Positions 8,814 through 17,233 of a stretch of DNA of 64,000 bases are shown here, piece by piece; the stretch's first letter is position 1, and every line of letters starts with the position of its first letter. The DNA is taken from NCBI RefSeq assembly GCF_002979755.1, contig NZ_PCPP01000004.1:124001-188000 (forward strand), written 5' to 3'. The DNA comes from Chryseobacterium culicis (GTDB taxonomy: Bacteria > Bacteroidota > Bacteroidia > Flavobacteriales > Weeksellaceae). The translations under genes and the position numbers were made by a program. A model generated the notes under the pieces. That model had not been told where the DNA came from. It ran no database searches and saw only the letters and a program-made list of their open reading frames with translations.

Positions 8814-9450
8814 ATTCTTCAATCATACGCTGTTGAACAGCTCTGTTGATGAGTTCCGTGGAATTTTTTGCATGAAATTTCTGGAGCAGATTTTTACGGT
8901 GGGTATCTACAGTAAGAGGACTTAAAAACAGTTCCTCAGCAATCATATTACTTGTTTTCCCCTGAGCTACCATCTGTAGTATTTGTTTTTCTCTTTTCGT
9001 AAGCCTGGGTGCAGGTACCTCATTTTGAGAAGGACGGCTGATGATCAGTTTGGTTTCATTGCAGAACACAATATCTCCGGAAAGCGCACCTCTTATGCAT
9101 ATTACCAGCTCATCAATAGAAGTGTTTTTGAGAAGGTAACCACTTGCTCCGTTTTGTATAGACTGCATAATGATACTTCTTTCAGAACGGTTGCTGAACA
9201 TGATGACTGAGGTATTCGGGGATATTTTTTTTATTTCCCTGCAAAGTTCTGTTCCATTGGCATCGGGAAGCGTAATATCCAGGAGAATAATATCTGCCAT
9301 TTCTGACCGGACAAAGTTTATCGTTTCTGTACCGGACGCAAAACTTCCGGCTACATTAAAGAAAGGCTGGCTGTTCAGCATCATTCTCAGTCCTTCAATC
9401 ACAATAGGGTGATCGTCTACGATGACAATATTTATTTTTTCATTCTCCAT
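8812..9450 (-). CDS. NarL/LuxR-type response regulator
   Basis: Two-component response regulator of 212 residues. The receiver domain (about 5-125) has the acidic pair Asp12-Asp13, the phosphoacceptor Asp58 in LLDITLPD and the conserved Lys in GYLLKN. The C-terminal LuxR-type helix-turn-helix (about 148-205) contains LTKREKQILQMVAQGKT and LSPLTVDTHRKNLLQKF. It overlaps the end of the histidine kinase gene by 11 bp, a sign of coupled translation, so the two are a cognate pair. Its targets are unknown; the two MmpS-like lipoprotein genes on either side are the nearest candidates. Confidence 0.93.
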   Translation of the reverse strand: MENEKINIVIVDDHPIVIEGLRMMLNSQPFFNVAGSFASGTETINFVRSEMADIILLDITLPDANGTELCREIKKISPNTSVIMFSNRSERSIIMQSIQNGASGYLLKNTSIDELVICIRGALSGDIVFCNETKLIISRPSQNEVPAPRLTKREKQILQMVAQGKTSNMIAEELFLSPLTVDTHRKNLLQKFHAKNSTELINRAVQQRMIEE

Positions 9451-11413
9451 GGATGTTGAGTTCTATATTAATTGCTGTTCCCTGATGATCAGAATTGATT
9501 TCCATTTTTCCTTTCAGGTAGTTGACTCTGTTTTTCAGATTACGAAGCCCCATACTTTTGGTGGTATTCTCTCTGTTTTTATCAAATCCTTTTCCGTTAT
9601 CTTCAATGGTGATCAGAAAATTTTCGCCGGATTGGGAGCATTGAAGTAAAATATTGTTGGCTTCAGCATGTTTTACTGCATTAGCCAGTAATTCCTGTAC
9701 AATCCTGTAAATATTAAGCTGGATATTCAAAGGTAATGTCTTTTCAATATCAATAGCCTGAAAATCTATGTCGAGGTTTTTTCTGCTGTAGAATTCACAC
9801 AAATCCTGTATGGCAGTTTCCAAACCAAAATTAAGCAATGATTCTGGCATTAAATTTCTGGCAACGTGGCGCAGCTCACTTACAGAACTATCCAGCTGAC
9901 CCAAGATTTTATAAAACTCCTTATCCTTTTCCGGATTCAGATGGCTGGAAGACCAGGTGGAAAAGTTAATTTTAACCCCTGCAAGCATTCCGCCCAAACC
10001 ATCGTGAAGATCCCTTGCAATACGTTCTCTTTCTCTTTCTTCCCCGTCAAGGATGGCTTTCGTCAGTGATAATTCTTCCTTTTGCTTGATATCATTGAGT
10101 TTCTGTTCATTTATCTTTTTATTTTTTCTGAAAATGATAAACAGGAAGATCAGAAGACTTAAGGCTAATAATAAAACAAGACCCATTCCCCATAAATAAG
10201 AGTTCTTCTTGTTTACTTCCAGATCTTTTTGATTTTTTTCAGCATTTAAGGTCGCTATTTTTCTTTCTTTTTCAGCGGTGTTGAATTTAGATTCAAGTTT
10301 GTTGATTTCAAGCTTTACATTCTCCGTGTTCAGACTATCGTTGAGCTTAGAATATTTTTGCTCCCATAGAAGTGCTTCTTTTGTATTTCCCAATTCTTCA
10401 TTGAGTAAAGAAAGTTGTTTGTAAAAGGTTTTTCTGTTATTAAGATCAATGGTCAGAGATTTTTCTGTTAAAACATCCTCCAAAGTAGCCTTGGCTTCCT
10501 TATATCTTTTGAGTTTTTTTAAAATATCATATTTGTTGAAATAAAACATTTGAGCCAAAAGATTCTGATTGTACTTTTGGGTATAAAAAATTCCTTTTTC
10601 TATTACAGGAAGAGCTTCTTCATTCTTTTGACGGGTAATATACAACAGAGTTTTGCTGTAATAATAAAACGCATTGGATGAAGATTCCGGATAAGGATTG
10701 ATGAGTTTTTCAGCTTTATTTAAATATTTTTCAGCCTCATCTCCGTTAGCCTGATAACAGAAATTGTTGGCAGAGTTGAGGTAGGTGAAAAATAGTTCAG
10801 CAGAATTTGGATAGTGTTTTTCGAGGATTTTCAGCGCTTTGACATTATAATCTTCAGCTTTTTTAAACTGGGCATTATAAGTAAGAATCACGGCAAGCTG
10901 AGTGTACAGGAAACCTAAATTTCTGTTGCTTTCATATTTTTCAACCAGAGGAATACTTTTTTCAAGTATCATCTTCACTAAAGGAATATAACCTTCCTTA
11001 TCCTTTTGAGAAACTCCGTAGCTGTACCAGGCAAGAGCCTGAAGAAAATCAGATTCCTCATTTTTGAATTTTGATAAAGACCGGATGGCTTGCTGATAGG
11101 AAACTGCAGCTTTCTTTTTGTTCCTGTCCAGATTATATTGTCCTTCGTAATAATAATATTTTGCTGAGATAAAAGGATGGCTTTGAGCCAGTAATTTTCC
11201 GTTTGCAAGATATTTCTTACTTAAAATAGAGTCACTGTTTCTATAATAATTTGATAAAAGCAAAGAAGCCGTTGCTTTTGAAGCATCGGGAAGATGACCT
11301 TTTGTAATAGTTTGTAAGCTGTCTATATAAGCTTTCTCATTAAGCGGAATGATTTGTTGGGATTGTAATTTAAAAAACAAAAACAGGCTTAGCAGGACAA
11401 GTAATCTCTTCAT
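9440..11413 (-). CDS. TPR-containing sensor histidine kinase (HisKA_3 type)
   Basis: Membrane histidine kinase of 657 residues. A signal sequence (about 1-18) is followed by a periplasmic region of tetratricopeptide-like repeats (about 30-350), a coiled coil (about 355-400), one transmembrane helix (about 405-428), a second coiled coil, the dimerisation/phosphoacceptor domain with His470 in RIARDLHDGLGGML, and a HATPase domain (about 555-655) with ELLANAVKHA, ITIEDNGKGF and MGLRNLKNRV. The TPR part probably senses a protein or peptide in the periplasm, which is inference. Its partner is the overlapping response regulator. Confidence 0.92.
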   Translation of the reverse strand: MKRLLVLLSLFLFFKLQSQQIIPLNEKAYIDSLQTITKGHLPDASKATASLLLSNYYRNSDSILSKKYLANGKLLAQSHPFISAKYYYYEGQYNLDRNKKKAAVSYQQAIRSLSKFKNEESDFLQALAWYSYGVSQKDKEGYIPLVKMILEKSIPLVEKYESNRNLGFLYTQLAVILTYNAQFKKAEDYNVKALKILEKHYPNSAELFFTYLNSANNFCYQANGDEAEKYLNKAEKLINPYPESSSNAFYYYSKTLLYITRQKNEEALPVIEKGIFYTQKYNQNLLAQMFYFNKYDILKKLKRYKEAKATLEDVLTEKSLTIDLNNRKTFYKQLSLLNEELGNTKEALLWEQKYSKLNDSLNTENVKLEINKLESKFNTAEKERKIATLNAEKNQKDLEVNKKNSYLWGMGLVLLLALSLLIFLFIIFRKNKKINEQKLNDIKQKEELSLTKAILDGEERERERIARDLHDGLGGMLAGVKINFSTWSSSHLNPEKDKEFYKILGQLDSSVSELRHVARNLMPESLLNFGLETAIQDLCEFYSRKNLDIDFQAIDIEKTLPLNIQLNIYRIVQELLANAVKHAEANNILLQCSQSGENFLITIEDNGKGFDKNRENTTKSMGLRNLKNRVNYLKGKMEINSDHQGTAINIELNIHGE

Positions 11414-11519
11414 TATGGATCAGTTCTGTAAAATATTTTTTTAAACGCTCAATTTAATTAAAAATTTCAGCATAAAAAATACCTGAATTTAGGTAGAAAA
11501 AATTCCTTGTTTTTCAGGA

Positions 11520-11550
11520 TTGATAGACGTAGAGGATGCTCATAGCTTTG
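11520..11550 (+). promoter_or_regulatory. promoter of the second MmpS-like lipoprotein
   Basis: TTG at 11520-11522, a 20-bp spacer and TAGCTTTG at 11543-11550, a full match to the Bacteroidota TTG/TAnnTTTG promoter. It leaves a leader of roughly 55 nt before the ATG at 11614. Confidence 0.65.
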
Positions 11551-11613
11551 CAAATATCAAATCATGAATCATAGAATATTCAATATAGTAACTAAAATTT
11601 AAACAAAAAGATT

Positions 11614-12033
11614 ATGAAAAAAATGAAAATGAATCAGCTGCTAAGAGGAGTCTTCGTTGCTGTAATAGCGGCATTGCTTATTGGGTTTACAGCTTCATGC
11701 AGTAAAGATAATGACGACAACAATGTGAATGGGGCAGGGAAAAGCCATAAAGTGGTTTTTAAAGCCATCGCTTCTTCGGGAAGTAATATTGATGTGGCCG
11801 TTTACGGAATTGATGGTAACCCTACCACAGCATCAAGTCTTAGCGGATCAACCTGGAGCAGCCCTGAAGTAACCTCAGAACCTGGAGCATATACTGCTAA
11901 TGCTGCTGTAAATGCTATCGGACCGGACGCTTCTGCTACTTTGAAGGTTCAGATCTGGGTAGATGGAGAACTTAAGAAAGAAGGAACTTCCAGTGGACAA
12001 TATTTGTCAGCTTCTACAAGCTATACATTTTAA
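11614..12033 (+). CDS. small lipoprotein with MmpS-like fold
   Basis: Exported lipoprotein of 139 residues. The signal peptide ends at TASC (about Cys29), followed by SKDNDDNN, an acidic linker. The mature domain has the same layout as the lipoprotein at 8328-8759: HKVVFKAIASSGSNIDV, then TWSSPEV, AYTANAAVNA, and LKVQIWVDGELKKEG, ending in a YTF strand. The repeated VDGE motif and terminal aromatic-x-F strand point to common ancestry. It resembles MmpS proteins of mycobacteria; this is fold recognition by eye. It faces away from the histidine kinase gene at 9440-11413, with about 200 bp of promoter region between. Confidence 0.72.
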   Translation: MKKMKMNQLLRGVFVAVIAALLIGFTASCSKDNDDNNVNGAGKSHKVVFKAIASSGSNIDVAVYGIDGNPTTASSLSGSTWSSPEVTSEPGAYTANAAVNAIGPDASATLKVQIWVDGELKKEGTSSGQYLSASTSYTF

Positions 12034-12054
12034 TATCAAATTATTTTAGGACAT

Positions 12055-12090
12055 AAAAGTGGCGCTGAGATCATCTCAGCGCCACTTTTT
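12055..12090. terminator. strong bidirectional terminator
   Basis: A 13-bp perfect stem (AGTGGCGCTGAGA and its complement) with a three-base loop, flanked by A and T runs. It separates the lipoprotein from the convergent tyrS gene and can serve both. Confidence 0.9.
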
Positions 12091-12105
12091 ATATGGTGTT
12101 TAAGC

Positions 12106-13401
12106 TTAGCCTACTTTTACAATAAAGTAGCTTTTCTTACCTTTTTGCAATAATAGGAATTTACCGTCGATAAGATCCGTTTCATTGGCGGTAAAAGTAT
12201 CATTTACTTTTTGTTTGTTTACAGAGATTGCATTTCCTTTAATCTCTCTTTGCGCTTCACTCTTAGACTTTAAGAATCCTGATTTTTCAGAAAGAAGCTC
12301 AACAATATTCACTCCTAAAACATCGGTTTTTGCAATTTCTTTCTGAGGAACTCCATCAAAAACTTCAAGGAAAGTTTCTTCATCAAGACTTACAAGATCT
12401 TCAGCTGTGGAACGCCCGAAAAGAATTTCAGAAGCTTTCAGTGCTTTTTCATATTCTTCTCTTCCATGTACCCAAACAGTAACCTCTTCAGCCAGTCTCT
12501 TTTGTAGTTTTCTTTCGTGTGCTGCTGTTTTATGTTCTTCAATTAAAGCTTCAATTTCTTCTTTTCCTAAGAAAGTATAGAACTTGATGAATCTTTCAGC
12601 ATCATCATCAGTAGCATTCAGCCAGAACTGGTAGAATTTGTAAGGAGACGTTTTCTTTTTATCCAGCCAATAGTTTTCTCCACTTTCAGACTTCCCGAAT
12701 TTAGAACCATCCGCTTTAGTAATCAAAGGAACTGTTAATGCAAACGCTTCACCCTGAGCTTTTCTACGGATCAATTCTGTTCCTGTAGTGATATTTCCCC
12801 ACTGGTCAGAACCTCCCATTTGTAGCTTTACATTGTTGTTTTGGTATAGGTGAAGGAAATCATATCCTTGGATGAGCTGGTACGTGAATTCTGTAAAACT
12901 CATTCCGTCAACCCCTGCGTCTCCGGAAAGTCTTTTCTTTACAGAATCTTTCGCCATCATATAGTTAACGGTGATATTCTTCCCTACATTTTTAGCAAAA
13001 TCAAGGAAAGAAATATTCTTCATCCAATCGTAATTGTTAACCAGTTCAGCCTTGTTGGGCTCATTTCCTTCAAAGTTTAAGAATTTTGAAAGCTGGTTCT
13101 TTAAACAGTCAACATAATGTAAAAGAGTTTCTTCATCCAAAAGATTTCTTTCAGCCGATTTCCCGGAAGGATCTCCAATCATTCCTGTAGCACCTCCTAC
13201 CAAAGCAATCGGCTTGTGGCCATGCAGCTGGAAGTGAGCTAAAATTTTTATCTGGATAAGACTTCCGATATGTAAAGAATCGGCAGTAGGATCAAAACCA
13301 ATATATGCAGTAGTTACCTCTTTATTCAGTTGTTCATCGGTTCCTGGCATCATATCGGCAAATAGACCACGCCATTTCAGTTCTTCTATAAAGGAATTCA
13401 T
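12106..13401 (-). CDS. tyrS: tyrosine-tRNA ligase
   Basis: Charges tRNA-Tyr with tyrosine in the cytoplasm. 431 residues, standard for bacterial TyrS. The class I signatures are present: HIGS in DSLHIGSL (about 41-46) and KFGKS (about 232-237). The tyrosine-binding motifs GSDQWGN and QGYDFLHL are also visible. The C-terminal S4 RNA-binding domain (about 365-430) includes SEAQREIKGNAISVN. A TATCTTTG element at 13430-13437 on the minus strand is a likely -7 box. Single gene with a shared terminator. Confidence 0.97.
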   Translation of the reverse strand: MNSFIEELKWRGLFADMMPGTDEQLNKEVTTAYIGFDPTADSLHIGSLIQIKILAHFQLHGHKPIALVGGATGMIGDPSGKSAERNLLDEETLLHYVDCLKNQLSKFLNFEGNEPNKAELVNNYDWMKNISFLDFAKNVGKNITVNYMMAKDSVKKRLSGDAGVDGMSFTEFTYQLIQGYDFLHLYQNNNVKLQMGGSDQWGNITTGTELIRRKAQGEAFALTVPLITKADGSKFGKSESGENYWLDKKKTSPYKFYQFWLNATDDDAERFIKFYTFLGKEEIEALIEEHKTAAHERKLQKRLAEEVTVWVHGREEYEKALKASEILFGRSTAEDLVSLDEETFLEVFDGVPQKEIAKTDVLGVNIVELLSEKSGFLKSKSEAQREIKGNAISVNKQKVNDTFTANETDLIDGKFLLLQKGKKSYFIVKVG

Positions 13402-13429
13402 TGATTTTTAACTTTAAAATTTTAAGATG

Positions 13430-13437
13430 CAAAGATA
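13430..13437 (-). promoter_or_regulatory. -7 element before tyrS
   Basis: On the minus strand reads TATCTTTG, an exact TAnnTTTG match 28 nt upstream of the tyrS ATG. I found no convincing TTG at the right distance. Confidence 0.45.
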
Positions 13438-13550
13438 GTAAATTCAGAAGGAAGAGAAAAAAGGATAAATAGCAAATAAGCAAATTGATAAAAACCTGAA
13501 AATGCTTTGGTGGTAACTTTAGAAGCAAAGGTAGATTCACTGTTTCCCTT

Positions 13551-13581
13551 TTGCAATTATGCCCCAAATACGCTATATTTG
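13551..13581 (+). promoter_or_regulatory. promoter of the ECF sigma factor gene (near-leaderless)
   Basis: TTG at 13551-13553 preceded by two T, a 20-bp spacer, and TATATTTG at 13574-13581. The -7 element ends only 6 nt before the ATG at 13588, so the transcript would start at or next to the start codon. Confidence 0.65.
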
Positions 13582-13587
13582 TTATTA

Positions 13588-14148
13588 ATGAATGACGAAC
13601 AGCTATTCCTGCTCATACAGAAGGCCAAGGATAAAGACCAGAAGGCCCAGACTAAACTCATTAATGTTTTTTGGGTGGATGTTTTCTCTTTTGTCATGAA
13701 AAAGGTGAGAGATGAAAATGATGCAGATGAAATCACCGTAAATGTTTTTTCAAAAGTATTGTCGAAACTGGATATGTTCGATCCTCATTTTCAGTTTAAA
13801 ACCTGGATTCTTACCATTGCCCAGAATACAGTTATTGATTTCTGGAGAAAAAAGAACCGTGAGAACGAAGATGCTGTGGAAAATCTTGATGAAGTTAAAA
13901 ATCAATATGCAAAATCTCCGGAAGAACTTCTGATTTCTGAAGAAGAACAAAAGAAAATCATCAAAACCATAGAATCTCTGGATGCCAATTACCAGGATAT
14001 TATCAAATTGAGATTCTTTGAAGAAAAAAGCATCAAAGAAATTGCTGAAGAACTGGGAATTTCAGTAGCCAATACCAAAGTACGGGTAATGCGTGCTAAA
14101 AAAGTCTTAGCTGAGCTGTTGAAAAATAATGAGTTTGATGATAATTAA
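13588..14148 (+). CDS. ECF-type RNA polymerase sigma factor
   Basis: Alternative sigma factor of 186 residues from the ATG at 13588; an in-frame upstream start at 13507 would place the promoter inside the gene. Sigma region 2 (about 22-92) includes WVDVFSFVMKKVRDENDAD and FKTWILTIAQNTVIDFWRKK, the -10-binding helix. Region 4 (about 120-180) includes IESLDANYQDIIKLRFFEE and SIKEIAEELGISVANTKVRV, the -35-binding helix-turn-helix. No anti-sigma gene follows: the next gene is convergent and reads on the other strand. How its activity is held in check is therefore not visible here. Confidence 0.92.
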   Translation: MNDEQLFLLIQKAKDKDQKAQTKLINVFWVDVFSFVMKKVRDENDADEITVNVFSKVLSKLDMFDPHFQFKTWILTIAQNTVIDFWRKKNRENEDAVENLDEVKNQYAKSPEELLISEEEQKKIIKTIESLDANYQDIIKLRFFEEKSIKEIAEELGISVANTKVRVMRAKKVLAELLKNNEFDDN

Positions 14149-14161
14149 AAAGAATATATTC

Positions 14162-14227
14162 AATAGAAACGGGCTTTAGCCCGTTTACTGAAAAAAAAAT
14201 CAAAATCGGCCTTAGCCAAAACATAAT
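14162..14227 (+). repeat. dispersed palindromic element, copy A
   Basis: Contains the perfect palindrome AACGGGCTTTAGCCCGTT followed by an A-rich spacer and a second palindromic core CGGCCTTAGCC. Its layout matches two further copies at 16049-16114 and 55065-55130. It lies between the sigma factor and a convergent gene and could act as a terminator for both. Confidence 0.7.
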
Positions 14228-14240
14228 CTCACAATTTAAT

Positions 14241-14873
14241 TTAAAAATAAACCTCTTCTTTTGTTTTCGGAAGAATTATTTTTTGCTGCTTTTCCTGATT
14301 TCTGTTTTGTAGATTGATCTTGAGTCCTTTTTTAATATAGGTTTCCTTTAAAGATTTACCATATTCAGCTGTGTTTTCCACTTCTTTTGAATAGTTCAGC
14401 TGACCTGTTGAAAGATTAAAATCAATATCTTTCCAGTAATCGCCCGGCCTTCCTGAAGTGGAAGAGGTTCCTATGAGTTCAAAATGTCCGTTCTGAAATC
14501 TATATTTGTCTGTAACATCCCATTTCCAGCTGCTTCCTCCGTTTTGGGAAATGATCAGAATGCCTTTTTCTATTTTTGTTTCTCTGTAAGGATCGCCCAT
14601 CATGCCTCCGCCATTGCTTTCCATAACAGCATTTCTAGATTTTTCAAGGATTGTCCATGCTCCGCCTGCCTTTTTCAGAATCTGAATTTCACGGATGTTT
14701 CCCATATCTGTGGTGTCCTTTGTATTGTAAATAATTACTTTTTCAGGAATTTTATCACCATCAAGATCTCCGTCTACCGTTTCAATGATACTAGAACCCG
14801 AAGGCTGAAATTGTTTTTGGGCAAGACAAAATGTTCCGCATACCGCAAATAAAAGGAAGAATATTTTTTTCAT
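14241..14873 (-). CDS. exported protein with FG-GAP-like start
   Basis: Unrecognised exported protein of 210 residues. The signal peptide ends at CLAQ (about 19). The start of the mature part, VDGDLDGDKIPEKVIIYNT, resembles the calcium-binding DxDxDG loop of FG-GAP/VCBS-type repeats. The middle is rich in beta strands and aromatic residues (GGGMMGDPYRETKIEKG, NGGSSWKWDVTDKYRF). It stands alone between two convergent or divergent genes; no catalytic motif is visible. Confidence 0.75.
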   Translation of the reverse strand: MKKIFFLLFAVCGTFCLAQKQFQPSGSSIIETVDGDLDGDKIPEKVIIYNTKDTTDMGNIREIQILKKAGGAWTILEKSRNAVMESNGGGMMGDPYRETKIEKGILIISQNGGSSWKWDVTDKYRFQNGHFELIGTSSTSGRPGDYWKDIDFNLSTGQLNYSKEVENTAEYGKSLKETYIKKGLKINLQNRNQEKQQKIILPKTKEEVYF

Positions 14874-14940
14874 AAGAATATTTTGAAGAGATAAATATAC
14901 AAATGAAATTTCGAATTATAAGTTTCATCAATATTTCCGG

Positions 14941-14973
14941 TTGATGGTTTCCATTAAAAAATCCTTAACTTTG
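14941..14973 (+). promoter_or_regulatory. promoter of lipA
   Basis: TTG at 14941-14943, a 22-bp spacer and TAACTTTG at 14966-14973. The ATG at 14990 follows 16 nt later, giving a very short leader. Confidence 0.55.
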
Positions 14974-14989
14974 AACTTCAATTTTAGAA

Positions 14990-15856
14990 ATGGAAAATTC
15001 AGTTCAAGACACTACCGTTCAAAAACCAAAATGGATCCGCGTAAAACTTCCTACCGGAAAGAATTACAGAGAGCTGAGAACTTTGGTTGATAAATATAAA
15101 TTAAATACCATTTGCCAAAGCGGAAGCTGCCCGAACATGGGAGAATGTTGGGGTGAAGGTACAGCTACTTTCATGATTTTAGGAAATATCTGTACAAGAA
15201 GCTGTGGATTTTGTGGCGTTAAAACAGGAAAACCCCTTGATGTAAACTGGGATGAACCTGAAAAAGTAGCCAGATCAATCAAATTAATGAAGATCAAACA
15301 TGCCGTTCTTACCTCTGTAGACCGTGACGATCTGAAAGATATGGGATCTATTCTTTGGGGAGAAACAGTGAATGCTGTGAGAAGAATTTCTCCGGGAACT
15401 ACCATGGAAACTCTGATTCCGGATTTCCAGGGTATTACAAAACACCTTGACAGATTGGTAGAAGTAGCTCCGGAAGTGATTTCTCACAATATGGAAACTG
15501 TAAAACGTTTGACCAGAGAAGTGAGAATTCAGGCTAAATATGAAAGAAGCCTTGATGTATTGAGATATTTGAAAGAAGCTGGCCAAAGAAGAACCAAAAC
15601 AGGGGTAATGCTTGGATTGGGAGAAACTAAAGATGAGGTGTTCCAGACTATCGAAGATATCAGAAATGCCAATGTAGATGTTATTACTATGGGACAATAT
15701 CTGCAGCCGACTAAAAAGCACCTTCCTGTAAAAAAATTCATCACTCCGGAAGAATTTGATGAGTTCGGAGACTTTGCAAGAAGCCTAGGGTTCAGACATG
15801 TTGAAAGTTCTCCTCTTGTAAGAAGTTCTTACCACGCAGAAAAACATATTCACTAA
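14990..15856 (+). CDS. lipA: lipoyl synthase
   Basis: Radical-SAM enzyme that inserts two sulfur atoms into protein-bound octanoyl groups to make lipoyl cofactor. 288 residues, standard length. The auxiliary [4Fe-4S] cluster Cys residues are Cys42, Cys47 and Cys53 (ICQSGSCPNMGEC). The radical-SAM CxxxCxxC is Cys68, Cys72 and Cys75. The C-terminal RSSY motif supplies the serine ligand (Ser279) of the auxiliary cluster. No lipB is adjacent. A short-leader promoter and a terminator frame it as a single gene. Confidence 0.97.
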   Translation: MENSVQDTTVQKPKWIRVKLPTGKNYRELRTLVDKYKLNTICQSGSCPNMGECWGEGTATFMILGNICTRSCGFCGVKTGKPLDVNWDEPEKVARSIKLMKIKHAVLTSVDRDDLKDMGSILWGETVNAVRRISPGTTMETLIPDFQGITKHLDRLVEVAPEVISHNMETVKRLTREVRIQAKYERSLDVLRYLKEAGQRRTKTGVMLGLGETKDEVFQTIEDIRNANVDVITMGQYLQPTKKHLPVKKFITPEEFDEFGDFARSLGFRHVESSPLVRSSYHAEKHIH

Positions 15857-15860
15857 AATA

Positions 15861-16020
15861 TAAACCGTTCAGAAATGAGCGGTTTTTTGTTTTTTAGGTG
15901 GCAGGTGGTAGATGATAGGTAGCAGGGATTAGGGAAAAGCTTTCATTTGTAATAACGAATTCCATCATTCCCCTCCTCTGGAGGGGTGGCAGAAATTCAA
16001 AGGATTTTTGACGGGGTGGT
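15861..16020 (+). repeat. composite dispersed repeat, copy 1
   Basis: Terminator-like hairpin, then AGGTGGTAGATGATAGGTAG, an ATTAGGG unit, then CCATCATTCCC, GGAGGGGTGG and TTTTTGACGGGGTGGT. The same blocks in the same order occur at 37600-37790. It fills most of the gap between lipA and the AraC gene. Confidence 0.7.
15862..15890 (+). terminator. terminator after lipA
   Basis: Arms AAACCG(T) and CGGTTT with a T run after; starts 5 bp past the lipA stop. It is also the first part of the composite repeat that continues to 16020. Confidence 0.75.
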
Positions 16021-16048
16021 CAAAAATATAACGTTTCATTTAAATATC

Positions 16049-16114
16049 AATAGGAGCGGACTTCACTCTGCTTATTATAAAATTAAAATTCATCCGGCTT
16101 TAGCCGAAACCTAA
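16049..16114 (+). repeat. dispersed palindromic element, copy B
   Basis: Begins AATAGGAGCGGACTTC (first palindrome degraded), then AAATTCATCCGGCTTTAGCC, nearly identical to copy C at 55065-55130 over its second half. It lies next to the composite repeat and before a convergent AraC gene. Confidence 0.65.
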
Positions 16115-16149
16115 AGCTGTGAATATTTTGTACACCCTGCAAATTGATC

Positions 16150-17049
16150 CTATTTATTACAAGCCGTCTCCTTGGTAATCACTCCAATGCGGCCATTAAT
16201 TTCTATAGGTCTGAAATGTTTCTTTTTGAATTCTGAAGGGGTTTCTCCCGTGTGTTGTTTGAATAATTTATTGAAATAGGATAGACTTTCAAAGCCTACC
16301 TGAAAACAGACTTCCGTCACAGACTGATCTTTCAGCAGGAATATTTTAGCCTGATTGATTCTGTAATTGTTGACAAAATCAGTAAAGGTCATATTGGTCT
16401 GCTTTTTAAAATACCGGCAGAAAGCAGGAGTACTTAGGCTTACCACTTTGGCTACTTCATTAACATTGGGTTTTCGGTCATAATTTTCGTGGATATAGTC
16501 GTAGATGGTTCCCATTCTGATTTTATCATTCAAAAACCATTTAATTCGGGTATCTTCTTTATTCAGTTCTTTTACCTCAGTGGAATTGGCAAGAATTTGT
16601 AGAATCTCAATCAATCCAACCAAAGATTCAAAAGCATTTTTATCTTTAATAATCTGTAGTTTTTCAACCACTGTATTTTTGGTCTCTCCGAAAAATGAAA
16701 GCCCAAGATAGGAACGTTCTAAAAGGGTTTTGATATTTTCAAATTCGGGAACGGGAAGGATAATATCCTGAAGGAAGCTTTCCCGCATCTGCAAGACAAG
16801 CTGTTTGCATTCGGTCTGAATACCATAATCAAAATTAAGGTGGGGAACATTGGAACCAATCAGTAAAAGATCACTGTCTGTAAAGCCTGAAATATTTTTT
16901 CCAACATGCCGGATTCCATTCACTGCTTCTACATATACCAATTCGATTTCCGGATGATAATGCCAGAAAAAACAGTTCTTAAGCGAAGGGGCAAATAGCT
17001 TGAATGATTTCCCTTTTTCAAATTCAATAATTTCTTTCTGGATTTTCAT
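16150..17049 (-). CDS. AraC-family regulator with cupin N-terminus
   Basis: Cytoplasmic transcription regulator of 299 residues. The N-terminal 150 residues look like a cupin sensor domain (HYHPEIELVYVEAVNG near residue 30). The C-terminal double helix-turn-helix (about 190-285) has NVNEVAKVVSLSTPAFCRYF and VTEVCFQVGFESLSYFNKLF. It is transcribed divergently from the MFS transporter at 17234-18436 with 184 bp between, so it probably controls that transporter in response to a small molecule. The identity of that molecule cannot be read. Confidence 0.9.
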   Translation of the reverse strand: MKIQKEIIEFEKGKSFKLFAPSLKNCFFWHYHPEIELVYVEAVNGIRHVGKNISGFTDSDLLLIGSNVPHLNFDYGIQTECKQLVLQMRESFLQDIILPVPEFENIKTLLERSYLGLSFFGETKNTVVEKLQIIKDKNAFESLVGLIEILQILANSTEVKELNKEDTRIKWFLNDKIRMGTIYDYIHENYDRKPNVNEVAKVVSLSTPAFCRYFKKQTNMTFTDFVNNYRINQAKIFLLKDQSVTEVCFQVGFESLSYFNKLFKQHTGETPSEFKKKHFRPIEINGRIGVITKETACNK

Positions 17050-17233
17050 TTTGTTCTGATTTGATTGTTTCTGAATTTAAAATTAAATAAAAAGGTTAAT
17101 ATGGAGCAAATTTTTATCATTCAAAGAGGAGTGAAATTCAAACTTTCTTTCGATTTTTGCACTTTCAAAATAAAGATACTCAGGTATTCCTTTAATTTGG
17201 GCAAAATTAATTCAGAAAAAAGATTTAGATACA

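Noticed and set aside
15284..15721. 145-codon antisense frame inside lipA
   Set aside because: Shadow of a conserved gene.
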